A stretch of 64,000 nt of DNA from Ailurus styani (taxonomy: Eukaryota > Chordata > Mammalia > Carnivora > Ailuridae). A program made the translations under genes and the position numbers. The DNA lies in assembly GCA_002007465.1 (NCBI GenBank), contig LNAC01000018.1, forward strand, positions 2,741,800 through 2,805,799, written 5' to 3'. Of this stretch, positions 21,601 to 33,420 are shown piece by piece; position 1 is the stretch's first letter; the number at the start of each line of letters is the position of its first letter. Under the pieces are notes generated by a model, which saw only the letters and a program-made list of their open reading frames with translations, was not told where the DNA came from and did no database searches.

Positions 21601-24600
21601 GAGTGCCAGGGCCAGAGGACGGCAGCCCCCACCTGGCAGGACAGCTTGCCCTCGGAGCAGAGGTGGGTGGTCTAGCTGAGAACCCCCGCTTCCCTGCTTC
21701 TCCATCCTCTCTCCTTGGGCCTCGTCTCCAAAGAACCAGGAAAACTACGGTCTAGTGTCTGGAAACTTCCCGGGGCTACAGACATTGACTGGACTCTGAA
21801 GGTAAGCACAGAAAGGACAATGAGAAACAGGATGTCCAACAGCCGACTGTAGCCCAAACCTAAGATCTCCCTCTGTGGGGCCTTTCATCATGTCTCCTCA
21901 CAGAAGATGCCATCTCCCCCAGACAGAACTGTGTGCACGCCTTCTTGTGGACCTGTCTAGAGGTCTTCTCTTGTTCTGCCATGCGTTACCATCATTTGAA
22001 CCCATTGTTATCCTAACGTCATACTGGAAACCACTTGAGGGCAGGGCAGAACAAATCATATAGGAGCCACCAAGACAATTAGTTGGATTGACTGGTAAGT
22101 TACGGCATTTCTCCAGGGGCCTGCTGCCAGGCTGAGAAGCGCCACAGGCTGGGGCGGGCAGGCCTAGCGAGAAGGCTCCACAAGATGAGGAGGCTCTAGA
22201 CTCTGGGGGGGGGAGGGGGCTCCTTTCTGGACCACAGGATGGGCCCCAGGCCACCAGGCACTCCTCTCCCACCAAGGAAGCTGCATGGAGAGAACTGTAT
22301 GGACCCAGGAGCCCGCTGAAGCAAGCAGGCCAAGCCGGGTTGCATTTTAGCCAAGACTAAAACAAGTGAGAGTCCAACAGGCTGCTCACGCGAGCTTGCA
22401 GGGGCAGTCCTGTGATTAGGTGATGCCCGTAAGGGGTGACCTGAGAGACTAAAGGGTCCCCAGTGTCAATGCTCTGCCTACCACTTCGCATTTCCTTGCT
22501 GGGCCAGAGAGCCTGAAGGCTCTCTGAACACCCCCTGTAGGACTCCAGCCCTTGCAGGAGGGTTAACATTTCTGTTCCTTCTCAGGGATAATGGTGGAGC
22601 GGCAGGACCAGACGGGACTGCAGAGACCAGCAGAAACACAGGATGTGAGGTGTGTGGGGGCTTCTACACATTTGATTCAAGTTGTCAAGAAGTATTTTAA
22701 CTGTATGTGTAAAGACCTAATTAAAAATTAATGTACATACTCATCTGCTTAACTCAACATGTCCCACAGAATACCAGCAAGCGTTACCCTGCACGGTGAT
22801 ATTAACTTATTCTTTGCAGCTCTTGGAGCAAAGTCAGTCCTGCTTGTTAGATCTGCACATGTTATTGAACTTCTTCTCTGTGGGGGGACAGTCAGGAGGG
22901 CTGTTTTGGCGCACTGGCCATCTGAAAGAACTCAGGGCTGCGATGTGCACTCACATTGTAAGGACATAGAACAACAGTGAGTGCCACACGGGAGACAGGT
23001 GCACTGAGCCCGTGAAGTCCGTCTGCCCAGCGGCTGCCCTGCAATGCTCAGCAAGGGCGCTGAGGGTCAAGGCTGCTCTGAGTTTCTGATGGTGTCCGTT
23101 CCAGCAAGCTCTGAGTCCCTCTTGTCTGACCTACAGATTTGCCGTAAGCAACTCATGTAAACAGTTGCTAGTTACAGTCAGTGACTAAACTCTGAAAATA
23201 AAACTTTTCTGCTATTCCCTTTGTAAAGCTTCTGTGTGGGTTTAACAGATGCCTGAGCTGAGCAGGCACTGGGGAGAGTCAGGATTTCCTTGACTCTGTG
23301 CTACTGAGACACCAGCGGAGGGAAGCCGAATGCTCACGGAGATACTCCTGTAACTCAGGAGCCCAGGTCTTGGATTCTGTGTCCTTCAAGAGAGGGCACA
23401 CAAATGACTTTACAAAGAACTGTCCACAGTGAATACACTAATATATTCATGCTAAAAAAACCCCACCCTTTTTTCCTATCTTAATATTGAGGTACTGCAT
23501 TAGCATTACATAATAGAGAACATTCCATGGCTACAGGTTCAAAACTACTAATTGAATCCCTGCTTACCTGGGAGGTCAGTCTGATCAGAGAGCAAACTGA
23601 CTTATAAAGAGATGCACAGATGCCCAACGTCTGCTAGCCTGCTGACAGGTGGCAGGGCAGCCGGCAGCCTTTGTAATATTAATTACATGACGTAAGAAGT
23701 TATAATCACCTCTGGGGTCAACTCTGCCTTCCAGGCCGGGTGTGCCAGGCTGGTCACCAGGCGGAGCTGGGGAAGGAGGTGGCCGGGGGGGAGCCCCTAC
23801 AAGTGGGGACTCACCAGGGAGGAGCTGAGGCCCCTCCATGAAAATCCTTCTCTCTGTCCCTGTGTAGCGTAATGCAAGGAGCCCTGGACAGAGTCAGCAA
23901 ACCCTCCTGGGGCTATCCCAGAGTGACGGCTTGGGAAGGACCATGACAGCTTCACTGCAAAGGAGAGAATACTCCAGGGAGCGCCTCCATTCCCCAGGCT
24001 TCAGCACTCTTCACGCAAGGACTTCTGTTGTTATTACACTCCTGAGCTCTACCCCCAGGGAGGAGGAGTGCAACATGGGGAGGAAGGATGGGGTGGGATG
24101 AGCTCAGGGGTCTCCTGCCCATGGGGAGGGTGCATTCTGGCCTGCCCTCTCATGGAGGAAGCCTCAGGTTGCTCACCCCTGGGACTCAGTACATTCCCAG
24201 CAAGGCAACTCGGGCCACAAGGTAAGCATGTCCTTTATTCTAGGTCTTTATAGAAGTAAAGCTGATACTTGCTTCCCATCGTTCCCTGAGTCCTGTTTCT
24301 CAGCTGGTTTTGAACATGGGGACAATGTTTGCTAGCCTCCTCAGGCCCACCGAATACTGCTGCACTCTCTTCCTCTTGGGGAGGGGGTTGTAAGGACCAA
24401 ACAAGATTACTGGTACACAGGCAAGGCTTCTCAGACACAGGTGGGCAGTGTGAGGGGTGGTTATTACCCCTTGCATAGAACACTTTGGGGGTGCAGCAGG
24501 AAGATGAGGGTGTGAACCTTGTCTCTGTGCAGCTAGTGTGGAACCTGCCTGTCTACCTAGCTCGGCTTTCTAGAATTCGCTTTCTCAGCCTCTGATTTCT

Positions 24601-25539
24601 AAAGCTTTTCCCTGGGTGGGGGTAGAGGGGGTCCCTTCCAGCCCTTCATTTTCTTTTAAGACCTCCGAAACAGTTTGCAGCTGTGACATGCCATTTCAAT
24701 CAACCTTCCTGAGTTTATTCTTCACAACTGCTACAGAAATAGATGTTTCTCCCCAAATATTCAATTATTAGCAGCAAATTGCTTACCTCTAGCCATTCTA
24801 GATCGTACACAAGCATCTAAGGGGGTCAAGGAGCTCTCCACCTTTCATCTGAGCAGATCTGTGTGCTCCTACACAGAGTAATTGGTCAGAAAATGGCCCA
24901 TCAGGAGAACAAGGTATTTCCAGAGGTCCCTGCGAGTCATCCTAGGGCTTGTGCAGTATGGTGCAGAGAGGGGGCACAGGGTGACTTAAGAGGGACACAG
25001 TGAAGGGGCTACACATGTGAGATGCCAGCACTCATGAGTCTGGACCAGAGGCAGCTGCCCCATGTGAGTGGCAGAATGGGTCCCTCGCCCACTTAAGGCA
25101 GGGGCTGTGGTGGCTGCCTGGCAGGGAACTCAGTTGGGACCAGGGAGGATGCTGGCTCCTCCAGGCAGTCTTGGGGTGGGCAGATGCCCAGAGCAGCTGG
25201 GATTAGGTTCCTCTAGAGGCAGAACGGGGGGTCTGGCTTCAGTAACACCAAGGACTGCTGCCTGATAGGCTGACTCCTGATAGGAGTGAATATGGGGCCA
25301 GTTATTGATGTCCAAATGGTCAAAGTCTGTCTTGTGGAGTGATGGCTGTATGGTGGTGGAGATTTAAAAACGCAATGCTCAGAAGGATGGATTCTCTCTC
25401 CTGCTCTCTTTTTTCCCCCCTTACCTCTGAATTTTTGATGTTTGAGCTTGGAGACCTTCGCTTTATGTGTGTGTGTGCTCATGTATGCGGGTACCTGTGA
25501 GCAAGTGAGTGTAGGAAAGGCAGGGGGTAGGCAATGAGA
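21601..25539. other. Intronic stretch, mostly featureless
   Basis: About 3.9 kb with no exon and no full repeat. Weak MIR-like text lies around 24290-24430 (CCTGTTTCTCAGCTGG, TTGTAAGGACCAAACAAG). 22,690-22,750 and 23,430-23,710 are locally AT-rich (TTAATATTGAGG, TAATATTAATTACATGACG) but too short to call. Confidence 0.4.
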
Positions 25540-25600
25540 ACTGGCACAATTTCTGGCACACAGTGGGAGCTCCATACGTTTGTTGAACACAACAGAATGG
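25540..25600 (+). repeat. L2 LINE terminal fragment
   Basis: ACTGGCACAATTTCTGGCACACAGTGGG then CATACGTTTGTTGAAC resembles the last 50-60 bases of L2. Confidence 0.45.
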
Positions 25601-26663
25601 AGTGATTCTGACAGTGAATCAATGAAGAGATGGTGAGAGACTAAGACAGCCTGAGAGTCTTCCTTCTACATGGACCTAGCCATGGCCGATAAAATGGAAC
25701 AGTTTTAAAAAGTGCAGCTGAACTCATAAGAAAGAAAGGTAACCCATAAGTGTTACCAAGGAAGAGGGAGCAGAAAACCAGAATAAGTGAGTCAAAGTCT
25801 TGTGGTTTTACAGGGGTTAGTGGTTCCAGGAATGTAGTCCTAGAAAGAATGAACTGTGCAGAAATAGGAGACAAGGTCCCCCACGGAGCTGACCCTTAGA
25901 CCCTGAACAAAGCTGAGACTAAAGAAGGGATAAGCTATAAAAGGCTGCCCATCAGCAAAGGGGACCATATTTGGCCCTGAGGGGAGTTGCCCAAGAAATA
26001 CAAAAACGAGGCAGCGCCCTATACGCAGTTTGAGACCCAGTGTACGTACAACCTCTATAGTTTGAGAACCCCAGGCTGATAAACTGATATAATGTGGATC
26101 TTGATCTAGTGTTACTCTGGAATGTCTGTCAGAAGCATTCAAAAAACCCTTTGGGGCAATCCTTCTGAAATTTAACCATTTCCACAGTTATAAACCCCAC
26201 TCAGTATGAGCTTCCAGTAAAAATTCCAAAACATGTGAGGACATAATTTGCCACGGACAAGAATGAGCAGACAAGATACACACCGGAAGATGAGAGTTTT
26301 CAGAACTGAGATAATCGAAAAATAATTGGGAGGGAAAGTGTAAAAAAGCGTACATTTGAAAAGACTAAAGACATACAAGAAGAAAGTGATATATTAAGAA
26401 AAGAATAAGATATGATGAAAAAGAGAACAGAGAGATTTGAAAAAGAATTTAATGTAAATTACAGAAAATAAAAGTCACTGGAAAAAAAACAGCAGACACT
26501 ATATAGATGAGCCAGACAGCAGACTGCATACAGCTAAAGAGAAACTTAGTAAGCTACAAGGAATGGCCTAAGAAGATCACCCAGAGCACAGTAGAGATAA
26601 AAATCTCTTTTAATGTGAAAGAGAAAGGCCCAGAAGAAACACTGAGACAAGACTGAACATGTG

Positions 26664-26870
26664 GGGCACCTGGGTGGCTCAGCTGTTCAGCATCTGCCTT
26701 TGGCTCAGGTCACGATCCCAGGGTCCTGAGATCGAGCCCTGCATCGGGCTCCGTGCTCAGTGGGAAGCTTGTTCCTCCCTGTCCCACTCCCCATGCCTGT
26801 ATTTCCTCTCTCGCTCATCAAATAAATAAAATCTTTAAATAAAATAAAAATAAAATGTTTTAAAAAAAAA
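26664..26870 (+). repeat. SINEC, plus strand, with target-site duplication
   Basis: GGGGCACCTGGGTGGCTCAG head, ATCCCAGGGTCCTGAGATCG, AATAAATAAAATCTTTAAAT tail. GACTGAACATGTG occurs at 26651-26663 and again at 26871-26883. Confidence 0.93.
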
Positions 26871-27369
26871 GACTGAACATGTGGGGGAAGGGTGATATCC
26901 AGAGACAAAAGTTGAGGATTTTGAGAGCTGATGAAAGATGTGAATTCTCAGATTAAAGAATCACAGTGATCTCCAAATGGAATAAATATAATGAAACCTA
27001 CACCCAGACAAATAATAGGGAAAGTGCAGAATACCAAGGACAGAGATGTACTGCCTACAGAGGGAGGTGGAAATTCTCACCAGCAAGAATAGAAGCCAGA
27101 GGACAACAGAATATCTTAAGGCCCCAGAAAAGACTGTCAGCCTACACCTCTAAACCTGATCCGATCAAACTGACAATCGAGAATTACCGTAAAGCAAAGA
27201 TAATCCTAAATGCTCAATGGTTTTGCCACCCACAGACACTCCCTGACAGAACTCTTAATGGAGGAAGCACAATGCAATAGCAACAAAGAACAAACAACTG
27301 GTAAACCCATGGATAAATCTAAACAAGCACTAATTACATGTAAAATGACAATGATGTAAAGACTGATTC

Positions 27370-27880
27370 TGAGGATCTACAAACAAGGTGGCCATGAAAT
27401 CCTGGACTGTGAGGACACGCAAGAAGGGACGGAGGAGATGCTCGTAAGGCCCTTATGTCTGGGGAGAGAAGGGCCACGGCAGACAGTGCTGGCTGCCTCT
27501 CCATATCCCTTCTCTCTTCCTCCTTACCGATACAAATCCTGATTCTAGGGAGGGACACTGTTACCTAGCAAAAAAACTGCACGTCCTGCCTCCCTTGCAG
27601 CTAGTGTTGGCCCATGCCATGTGAGCATATATGCTGTGTGCCAATGTCCTGAACAGAAGGGCAAGCTTTTCTACTGCTTTTTCTCATTGTGGCTGGCTGG
27701 AGCTCCAATGTCCCTTAGCTGGTAAAATGGAAGGAGCTGCCGCACTAGTCCAGGCACCCTACTTTCTGCCTTCTTTTATGTGAGGGGAAAGACCTTGTGG
27801 CCTTCTTTAAGCTGCTGTTTGCTTTTCAATCATATATGATTTAAATGAATTCTACCTAATATGAAGATAAGACATGGAGC
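27370..27880. repeat. Unassigned interspersed-repeat-like segment inside LINE remnant
   Basis: Composition changes sharply from the A-rich LINE text to balanced sequence (CTGCCTCCCTTGCAGCTAG, GGCCCATGCCATGTGAGC, GGCTGGCTGGAGCTCC, CCTTTTATGTGAGGGGAAAG-like) and back. It resembles an old LTR or DNA transposon, but I cannot name the family. Confidence 0.35.
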
Positions 27881-29489
27881 CTAAGGCTGCATATTGTTTG
27901 GGAGGGTGTATTTATTGACTAACCTTAGATGAAAAATTTAGGGATAATCCATGAGAGGCTAGAAATAGAATATAATTCCTACACCAATAAAAGGGAAGAA
28001 AAAAAATGAACCCAATAGAATAGAGAAAGAATTTAAAAAAAGGATCATAGAGAGAAAGCACAAAATAGGATAATAGAAAAATATTCAAGTATACCAATAA
28101 GCAATAAATGTAAGTGGTTAAACTAATCAATTAAAAGAAAGTTGGGTGAAATTTAAAACACCAACCACAAAATGCAGAGATTCATTTACAAGAGCACAGA
28201 AATGGTGAGAGCAAAGGGAAAGTAAAACACATAGCAGACAAACACGAACCAAAAGACAGCATAGGTTTATTATCAGCAGACAAAAAGAAAAATCACAGCA
28301 ATACATTCGAGATTGAGGGCACTCACGTTAAGGTAAAAGACACACTTTGAAATGAAGATAGAGTCTTTTGGCATGGCAGACACTTACAGACAGAACTGTA
28401 ACGAGAAACTGACAAAGCCACACTAATTGAGGAAGATTTGAACACAGCTCTCTTAATGACTGAGAGAGAAAGCATGCAGAAAATAAGGCCATAAAATATT
28501 TGGGTCACACAACTGACAAGTTTGATCTACAGGATGTAAAGAGGACACTGCATTCAGCAATGAGAGAATACACCCACATTCCTTTCAAGCAAAGAGAACA
28601 CGAAAAGTCAACTATGTAATGAAGGAACGTCAACAAATACCGATTTGATATTGTATCACCCATGTACACAGACCAAGAGGCATGAAAAGCGGGTAACAAT
28701 CAAAAGATAGAAAAACACCTGAGTGTTTGCAAATTAAAAAAAAAATACTTCTAAACAATCCATGGGTCAAAAAAGAAATCCTAATTGAAATTAGAAGTTA
28801 CTTAGAACTGAGTGACAGTAAAAATACAGCTAAAAAATATTTAAAAGGCAATTTATGGCATTATAGGGGTATATTGGGGGGAAAGATTGGAAATTCATGA
28901 GCTAAGTGTCAACAGAATATAAACAAATTGTAAACAGAACAAAAAATAAATCCAAAGAAAACGTAAGGCTGCAAATAAATAAAGAACACAAAGGGATTAG
29001 ATAGAAAAGTATCAAAGAAATAGTCAATTCAATAAAATACTGGTCCTTTAAAAAATTATTAAAGCAGACTAACCTCTGACAAAATTGATAAAGACAAAGC
29101 ACACATCACTAGGAATGAAAATAGGATATATAACCACAAATCCAGAAAACAAAATAATGACATTCCATATGAACGAGGCCAACATATTTGAAAATGTACA
29201 GTGACGACCCCACAGCAGACAGAGTAGGGTGGGCGGGATACAGATAGATATATGGTGGGGGCAGTAGGAAGGGTGGAAAGGGTGGTGACTGGGAGGTCCC
29301 AAGAGCCCTGACCAAACGTCACCATGCCAGGTGAGCCCTGGGTTCCGAGCCCCAGTACCCCACTTTCAACTTTTAAAAGAACCTCCTATTGCATTCTTTC
29401 ATCTTATTTCAAGAAGCATCCAATCAAGCAAGGGCTGCTACTTCTTAAATCCATCTTGGTAATGGTTTTTCTAGTTGGAATAAGGAACT

Positions 29490-29668
29490 GGGGTACCTGG
29501 GGCGCCTTCAGCTCAGGTCATGATCCCGGGGTCCTAGGATCAAGACTGGTGTCAGGCTCCCTGCTCAGAGGCGAGTCTGCTTCTCCCTTTCCTCTGCACA
29601 CACATCCCCTCACTGGAATGTGCGTGCTCTCTCTCTTGTAAATAAATAAACAAAATCTTAAAAAAAGG
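29490..29668 (+). repeat. SINEC, plus strand, internally deleted
   Basis: GGGGTACCTGGGGCGCCTTCAGCTCAGG lacks about 25 bases of the tRNA-like head. It then continues GATCCCGGGGTCCTAGGATC, CT-rich middle, GTAAATAAATAAACAAAATC tail. Confidence 0.85.
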
Positions 29669-30194
29669 GGCGGGGGGATAAACAAACCTTTGCATGAAGA
29701 CTGAACCTAAAGGGGACATTTTCTGATGCTACCGAATCAACAAAAAACACAGAGGAAAGAAAATTGCTAAAGACACTGGATGTCAAAATTTTGGGTACAT
29801 GACTAACTGAAGTGCCATCTCTCTCTCTTTTTTTTTTTCTTTCTGTTTTCAGCTTTGATGCCCCCGAGTTCACTGAACCTCACTCAATTCACTGGAATGG
29901 GTTACTACTGGGGTGAGTGTGGGGAAGCCCAGGGACTGGCTGGGGCAACCCTTTTGGAAAATTTGAAGAGCCTAAGAAAGGACAACGCTGCCAGGCCTAG
30001 TCTACAAAATACAGGATTGAAAATGACCAATTACTCTAGTGTTTCCGCTATCAGCAACCAACGTTTTCCTTTGGAAACTGCCCCTTTTTTTCTTTTTTAA
30101 AGGATCACCACAAAAAAGGAGCAAGTCATTTGAAAATTCTGATCATTCTGTGTCCCAGCAGCAAATAAAAATCATCAATAGAACCCACTTCTAG
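29669..30194. other. Intronic stretch, nothing recognised
   Basis: Contains a TC run at 29818-29845; no gene or named repeat. Confidence 0.4.
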
Positions 30195-30212
30195 CCTTGA
30201 GCAATATTTTCT

Positions 30213-30421
30213 TTTTTTTTTTTAAAGATTTTATTTATTTATTTGACACAGAGAGAGAGAGATTACAAGTTACTAGGCAGAGAGGCAGGCAGAGAAACAG
30301 AGAGAGGAGGAAGCAGGCTCCCTGCTGAGCAGAGAGCCTGATGCGGGCCTCGATCCCAGGACCCTGAGATCATGACCTGAGCCGAAAGCAGAGGCTTTAA
30401 CCCACTGAGCCACCCAGGCGC
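30213..30421 (-). repeat. Young SINEC, minus strand
   Basis: TTTTAAAGATTTTATTTATTTATTTGACACAG, AGGCAGAGAGGCAGGCAGAG, GCCTCGATCCCAGGACCC, GCTTTAACCCACTGAGCC, ACCCAGGCGC. The 18-base target site starting CCTTGAGCAATATTTT is perfectly duplicated at 30195-30212 and 30422-30439. Confidence 0.95.
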
Positions 30422-30439
30422 CCTTGAGCAATATTTTCT

Positions 30440-31415
30440 AAAACAAAACACAAAGAACCTGTGGTACTTAACTATTCTGTTATTGATTTACTGTGGTTTG
30501 CAAGGTAATGTTGAAGAAAATTAAATGTATGGAAGCCTGAAATGCGTTTTCCGTGGCAGTGAACGGTGTGGCCTGCGTTTTCTGAGGCTGTGTCGTTGGT
30601 CATGTGCACGATGAATAACTAAGGGAGCACACTTCATCTGGTTACAAATAAGCTGGCTGCCTTCACCGCAGAGCCTTACGAAACCAAGTCTATTTTCACC
30701 GGGAAGAAGGACAAAGTTACTTGGTTACAAGCTTGCTTCTCCTCGCACTTGTGCTGTAGTTTTCAATCAAATCTAGTATAAGTGTACAGAAAGGTTTCTT
30801 GCTCCCTGACTCTAGATCTGCTTTTTAGAGCCCAAGCACTTCCTTTTGGCATAGTCATGGCTTACTTGGTCCCTTCAGAAAATAACAAAATTTCAACACC
30901 TTGAAGTCTACCCTAATTACTGATTCAAGAGCAAAGTGGTCATATGGACATTGACACGCGACATTACCTAGCGGAATATCTCCTACTTAGACAAGCGGCC
31001 TGTCTGCAAATCTGGGAGCACCTGCTATCAACAGGTCACTACAATTCAACACCCGTACTTAAGATGAAGAATCTGAAAGTTCAACTAAAACTTGGTCACT
31101 TTTAGCTAGTCACTCGAGCCTTTATTCAAGCCGGTTTTCTTGTAATGCAGATGTGGTGCTAACAAGCTTAGTATCTGGTTTCCCAATATAAAGCATAAAA
31201 GAACTAATCAAAGGGCAGAGGAAGAGGTGACGGCTAAGTGTTGGAGGGAAGACCGAGGACAGGAGTAAGAAGTGCCATCGATGAGCAGGACAAACACAAG
31301 AACGGAAAGCCAGTGTGGGGTCAGTCGGGGCAGGGACAAATGGCCTCACATGCCTTAGTATCAGGAGACACTCTTACAGCCGAATACAGCAAACAGGCGA
31401 TGCTCACAATGACAA
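30440..31415. other. Intronic stretch, nothing recognised
   Basis: Balanced, repeat-free sequence; conservation is possible but there is no dense motif cluster. Confidence 0.35.
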
Positions 31416-31432
31416 CCTAAAGACATTCTTTT

Positions 31433-31620
31433 TTTTTTTTTTTTTTATTCATTTGACAGAGAGATTACAAGTAGGCAGAGAGGCAGGCAGAGAGAGAGGA
31501 GAGAGGAGGAAGCAGGCTCCCTGCCGAGCAGAGAGCCCGATGCGGGCCTCGATCCCAGGACCCTGGGATCATGACCTGAGCCGAAGGCAGCGGCTTTAAC
31601 CCACTGAGCCACCCAGGCGC
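31433..31620 (-). repeat. Young SINEC, minus strand
   Basis: Poly-T, TTATTCATTTGACAGAGAG, GATTACAAGTAGGCAGAG, CCCGATGCGGGCCTCG, TTTAACCCACTGAGCCACC. The 17-base target site (CCTAAAGACATTCTTTT) is perfectly duplicated at 31416-31432 and 31621-31637. Confidence 0.95.
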
Positions 31621-31637
31621 CCTAAAGACATTCTTTT

Positions 31638-32898
31638 AAAAAAGCTAAATCCTGACGTACATATCTGTTTAAGAGGATAAGGAAGGCAATGAAGAATATA
31701 TTCAAGAAGACCTCTTATCTGTAATCTATTTTTTTTAACGCTTTGTTTTTATGAAGAATAAGCTTCCGTTATCTGGATAGTTTCCTTATATGGAGCAACT
31801 CATTCACCAATAGAAGATGCAGAGCTGCCCTCCAAGCTTTCGAAGTCAATGTTAAGCGTGGCAAAGCTCTCACCCTGCCCAGAGCCTTTCTGTAGCACTG
31901 TCCGATCTCACGTGGCTGGCGAGCCCTCAGATCATCTGAATTCAGTAAAGACATATGGGGCCACTCAGGGCCCAAGTTTATCTCTGCTTCCTTCGCAGAG
32001 AGTTTGATTACTTCTAAGATTTATGGTCAAAGCGGAGGGAAAAAAGAAATACTTCACAAGAGCAGATTTATAACCTCATCTTGTTTTTTTTTTAATAACA
32101 TTAGGGATGACACCCTATGACAGAATCTTGGAATGACTGCCAGGCACCTTGGAAACTCAGTGGGAAGTTTTATATTTTGGGGGTTTGGAGCATTTTGTTC
32201 TTAGAAAGGTCAGGTAGGAAAGGACCAAGGAAATGAGCCAGGGAGACGGTCAGAGAGTGAGTGTCAGCTGGTTTAATTTTCTGTGTCAACTCTGAAAATT
32301 AGATAAACAATGACAAACCAGGCTTTTTAAATGAACTTGTCACTTCTGGTTTTCTTGATACATGGTAACATTTTTCAAGTCCTGGTAGTCCTAAAGGCAG
32401 ATTTAACCCCTGAGAGGTTTATGTGTAAGTGTTCTGAAGTCTGCACATCTGAAAACAAAAGGTTCAGTCCAACTCTGTAACCCTTGAAAGAAAAACTAAT
32501 TATCTTTGAAACTTAAATACTCTGTCCTAACAATTAAGGGGACTTGGCTACAGCCAAAAGGTTCAGCCTTTTCAGAACAGTCTCAGCAACTTCGCGTTTT
32601 TATCCTTTCCATCATCTTCGTGGCTCCCCAGACCAGTTCAGCCCATTCAATGTGGTCCCTTGATCTTTCGACTAGTGTTCTAGGTGATACTGGAATCTTG
32701 AGCCGGTCAGTACTCGTTCTCCTCCTGCTAACCCAGGGGACACAGACACTGCCCCTGCTCCCCGGTTCTGCTGTCATGAGGACGTGGGGTAAAATAACTG
32801 CCTCTTTTTTGTGTGTTTTGTAGACTTACTGTAAGTCTACATTTCTGTGGCGACCCGCTCCCTCGTGGTGAGGGGAGAGACACCAGTGAGGCCTTTTT
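31638..32898. other. Intronic stretch, nothing recognised
   Basis: No exon or recognisable repeat seen. Confidence 0.4.
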
Positions 32899-32912
32899 AA
32901 ATAGCTGCCCTT

Positions 32913-33105
32913 GGGCGCCTGGGTGGTTCAGTGGGTTAAAGCCTCTGCCTTCGGCTCAGGTCATGATCTCAGGGTCCTGGGATCGAGGCCCGCATCAGGC
33001 TCTCTGCTCCGCAGGGAGCCTGCTTCCTCCTCTCTCTCTGCCTGCCTCTCTGCCTACTCGTAATCTCTCTGTGTCAAATAAATAAATAAAACCTTTAAAA
33101 AAAAT
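32913..33105 (+). repeat. Young SINEC, plus strand
   Basis: GGGCGCCTGGGTGGTTCAG, TTAAAGCCTCTGCCTTCGG, GGGTCCTGGGATCGAGG, TCAAATAAATAAATAAAACC tail. AAATAGCTGCCCTT is duplicated at 32899-32912 and 33106-33119. Confidence 0.95.
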
Positions 33106-33204
33106 AAATAGCTGCCCTTATTCTCTCCGCTCTAAGGACATTTACTCAAAGATACGTTGAATATGTTGATATGGAGAGAGAAATACAGTTATTTACAGAT
33201 ACCA

Positions 33205-33420
33205 GCATTTGAGTGGGGTTTTTCATTCCACAAAGTGCTTTCAAGTTCATTATCTAAATTCCAGTGTCACGACCACCCCCACGAAGTAGCTGGATGGCAT
33301 TACTGTTACCACCTCCAATTTGCGGATTCAAAAACTAGGTTCAGAGTAAGTGACTGGGTTAGGGTAGAGTGGGGATTTGAACCGGACGTCTGCTCCAAAG
33401 CCTGTGCCTTTTGTTAGAAA
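33205..33420 (-). repeat. MIR-family SINE fragment
   Basis: Reverse MIR: CACAAAGTGCTTTCAAGTTC, GTTACCACCTCCAATTTGCGG, GGGGATTTGAACCGGACG, CTCCAAAGCCTGTGCC. Confidence 0.6.

Larger units (their letters stand above)
26140..29170 (+). repeat. Decayed L1 / HAL1-like LINE, plus strand
   Basis: A-rich on the plus strand, as in LINE sense strands. Recognisable pieces include AGAATAGAAGCCAGAGGAC...ACAGAATATCTTAAGG followed by ACTGTCAGCCTACACC near 27100, and GAAATTAGAAGTTACTTAGAACTGAG...AAATATTTAAAAGGC near 28790. No frame is intact. A SINEC is nested at 26664-26870, and a different, unassigned repeat-like segment lies at about 27370-27880. The ends are approximate. Confidence 0.65.

Noticed and set aside
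26140..29170. Active LINE or hidden coding gene in the A-rich block
   Set aside because: All frames are broken and the text is that of an old decayed L1/HAL1-like element.
32913..33105. tRNA gene
   Set aside because: The tRNA-like head belongs to a SINEC retroposon with a poly(A) tail and target-site duplication; the same holds for the other copies.
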